DNA from: Fundicoccus culcitae
Lineage (GTDB): Bacteria; Bacillota; Bacilli; Lactobacillales; Aerococcaceae
Direction: 5' to 3'
Assembly (NCBI RefSeq): GCF_024661895.1
Contig: NZ_CP102453.1
Span: 1,798,001-1,862,000, forward strand
Length of the DNA stretch: 64,000 nt
Shown: positions 63,673-64,000 of the stretch, in pieces
Position numbering within the stretch: the stretch's first letter is position 1
Layout of the letters: every line of letters starts with the position of its first letter
Position numbers and translations under genes: made by a program
Notes under the pieces: model-generated
The model's database searches: none
Seen by the model: only the letters and a program-made list of their open reading frames with translations
Told to the model about the DNA's origin: nothing

Positions 63673-64000
63673 CTAAAAATGATTATTTTCATTAACATCA
63701 ATATCATTTTGAATTTTGTCGCGGATTGATTTAATACTAGCCATTTTTTCATCATATAACCGTTGTGATAGATCGACTGGATACTGTTCTGGATTTAAAA
63801 TCCGTTTGTATTCATCCCATAAATCTTGAATAACCGTCGCCGTATAAGCTTTGATTGTCTTTAAATCGGGCTTATCATAGACTAGTTCTCCGTCTTTAAA
63901 AATATCCACCAGAATCGGTTTAGCCGTATAATCCGTCACCGTTTTATTAATATACGTATGGGTCGGGTGGAACATAAAGAGCGAATCTTGTAAATCGGGT
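63673..64000 (-). CDS. pncB: Nicotinate phosphoribosyltransferase (3' part only)
   Basis: About 109 C-terminal codons; the gene enters from the right edge. The visible frame reads PDLQDSLFMFHPTHTYINKT, then AKPILVDIFKDGEL, typical of the NAPRTase C-terminus. PncB makes nicotinate mononucleotide from nicotinate and PRPP, upstream of NadE. The frame is open to the last base of the window, so the ATG at 63975 is internal, not the start. Confidence 0.9.
   Translation of the reverse strand, partial: PDLQDSLFMFHPTHTYINKTVTDYTAKPILVDIFKDGELVYDKPDLKTIKAYTATVIQDLWDEYKRILNPEQYPVDLSQRLYDEKMASIKSIRDKIQNDIDVNENNHF

Noticed and set aside
1-64000. tRNA, rRNA, CRISPR, integrase or transposase
   Set aside because: I looked for them on both strands and saw none; reading by eye could miss a lone tRNA.

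Overview
The window reads as chromosomal DNA of a low-GC Gram-positive bacterium of the order Lactobacillales. The support is HPr kinase (hprK), the gene order hprK-lgt-gpsA-trxB and hpf-secA-prfB-ftsEX, a liaX/liaY/liaZ-like envelope operon, a CwlO-type NlpC/P60 hydrolase and comFA/comFC. A family-level placement (Aerococcaceae or Carnobacteriaceae-like) is only a guess. I see no rRNA, tRNA, prophage, insertion sequence or CRISPR array. Most genes are on the minus strand. Plus-strand exceptions are 3391-4333, 7340-10079, tyrS and 61078-61728.

Layout. 1-3039: tatD (partial), a lipoprotein gene and metG. 3205-7119: a vitamin B12 block, with a cobalamin riboswitch and terminator, a DUF4430 (transcobalamin-like) lipoprotein and an ECF S component, convergent with a B12-dependent class II ribonucleotide reductase that carries two candidate NrdR boxes. 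7340-10079: small plus-strand genes (DJ-1/PfpI, UPF0173 hydrolase, carboxylesterase, a mini haem-copper-oxidase-like membrane protein). 10192-13697: a secreted metallophosphoesterase whose signal peptide is frameshifted and which has Pho-box repeats upstream, then a CwlO-like hydrolase. 14052-22330: tyrS, arcA and an oppABCDF operon. 22587-27062: a flavodoxin-like reductase, an anchored surface protein and an OmpR-type two-component system. 27263-32545: ssbB-like gene, whiA-yvcK-rapZ and pgcA. 32753-39524: hprK-lgt-gpsA-trxB and the lia-like operon. 39777-49948: uvrA (candidate SOS box) and the phosphate block phoPR, pstCAB-phoU and pstS. 50061-58591: ftsEX, prfB (programmed frameshift), secA, hpf, comFC and comFA. 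58775-64000: a luciferase-like flavoprotein, DegV, an IMPACT-family protein, tagO, nadE and pncB (partial).

Main discoveries. (1) PstS appears circularly permuted: the half that is C-terminal in ordinary PstS comes first, then an acidic EEEAT-repeat linker, then the ordinary N-terminal half. It also has no lipobox. (2) B12 import and a B12-using enzyme sit side by side. (3) Arrays of TGTAAA-type repeats with exact 11-bp spacing lie before pstS, before pstC and before the metallophosphoesterase, which defines a local Pho regulon. (4) ssbB and comFA share a nearly identical 36-bp upstream element, a candidate competence promoter.
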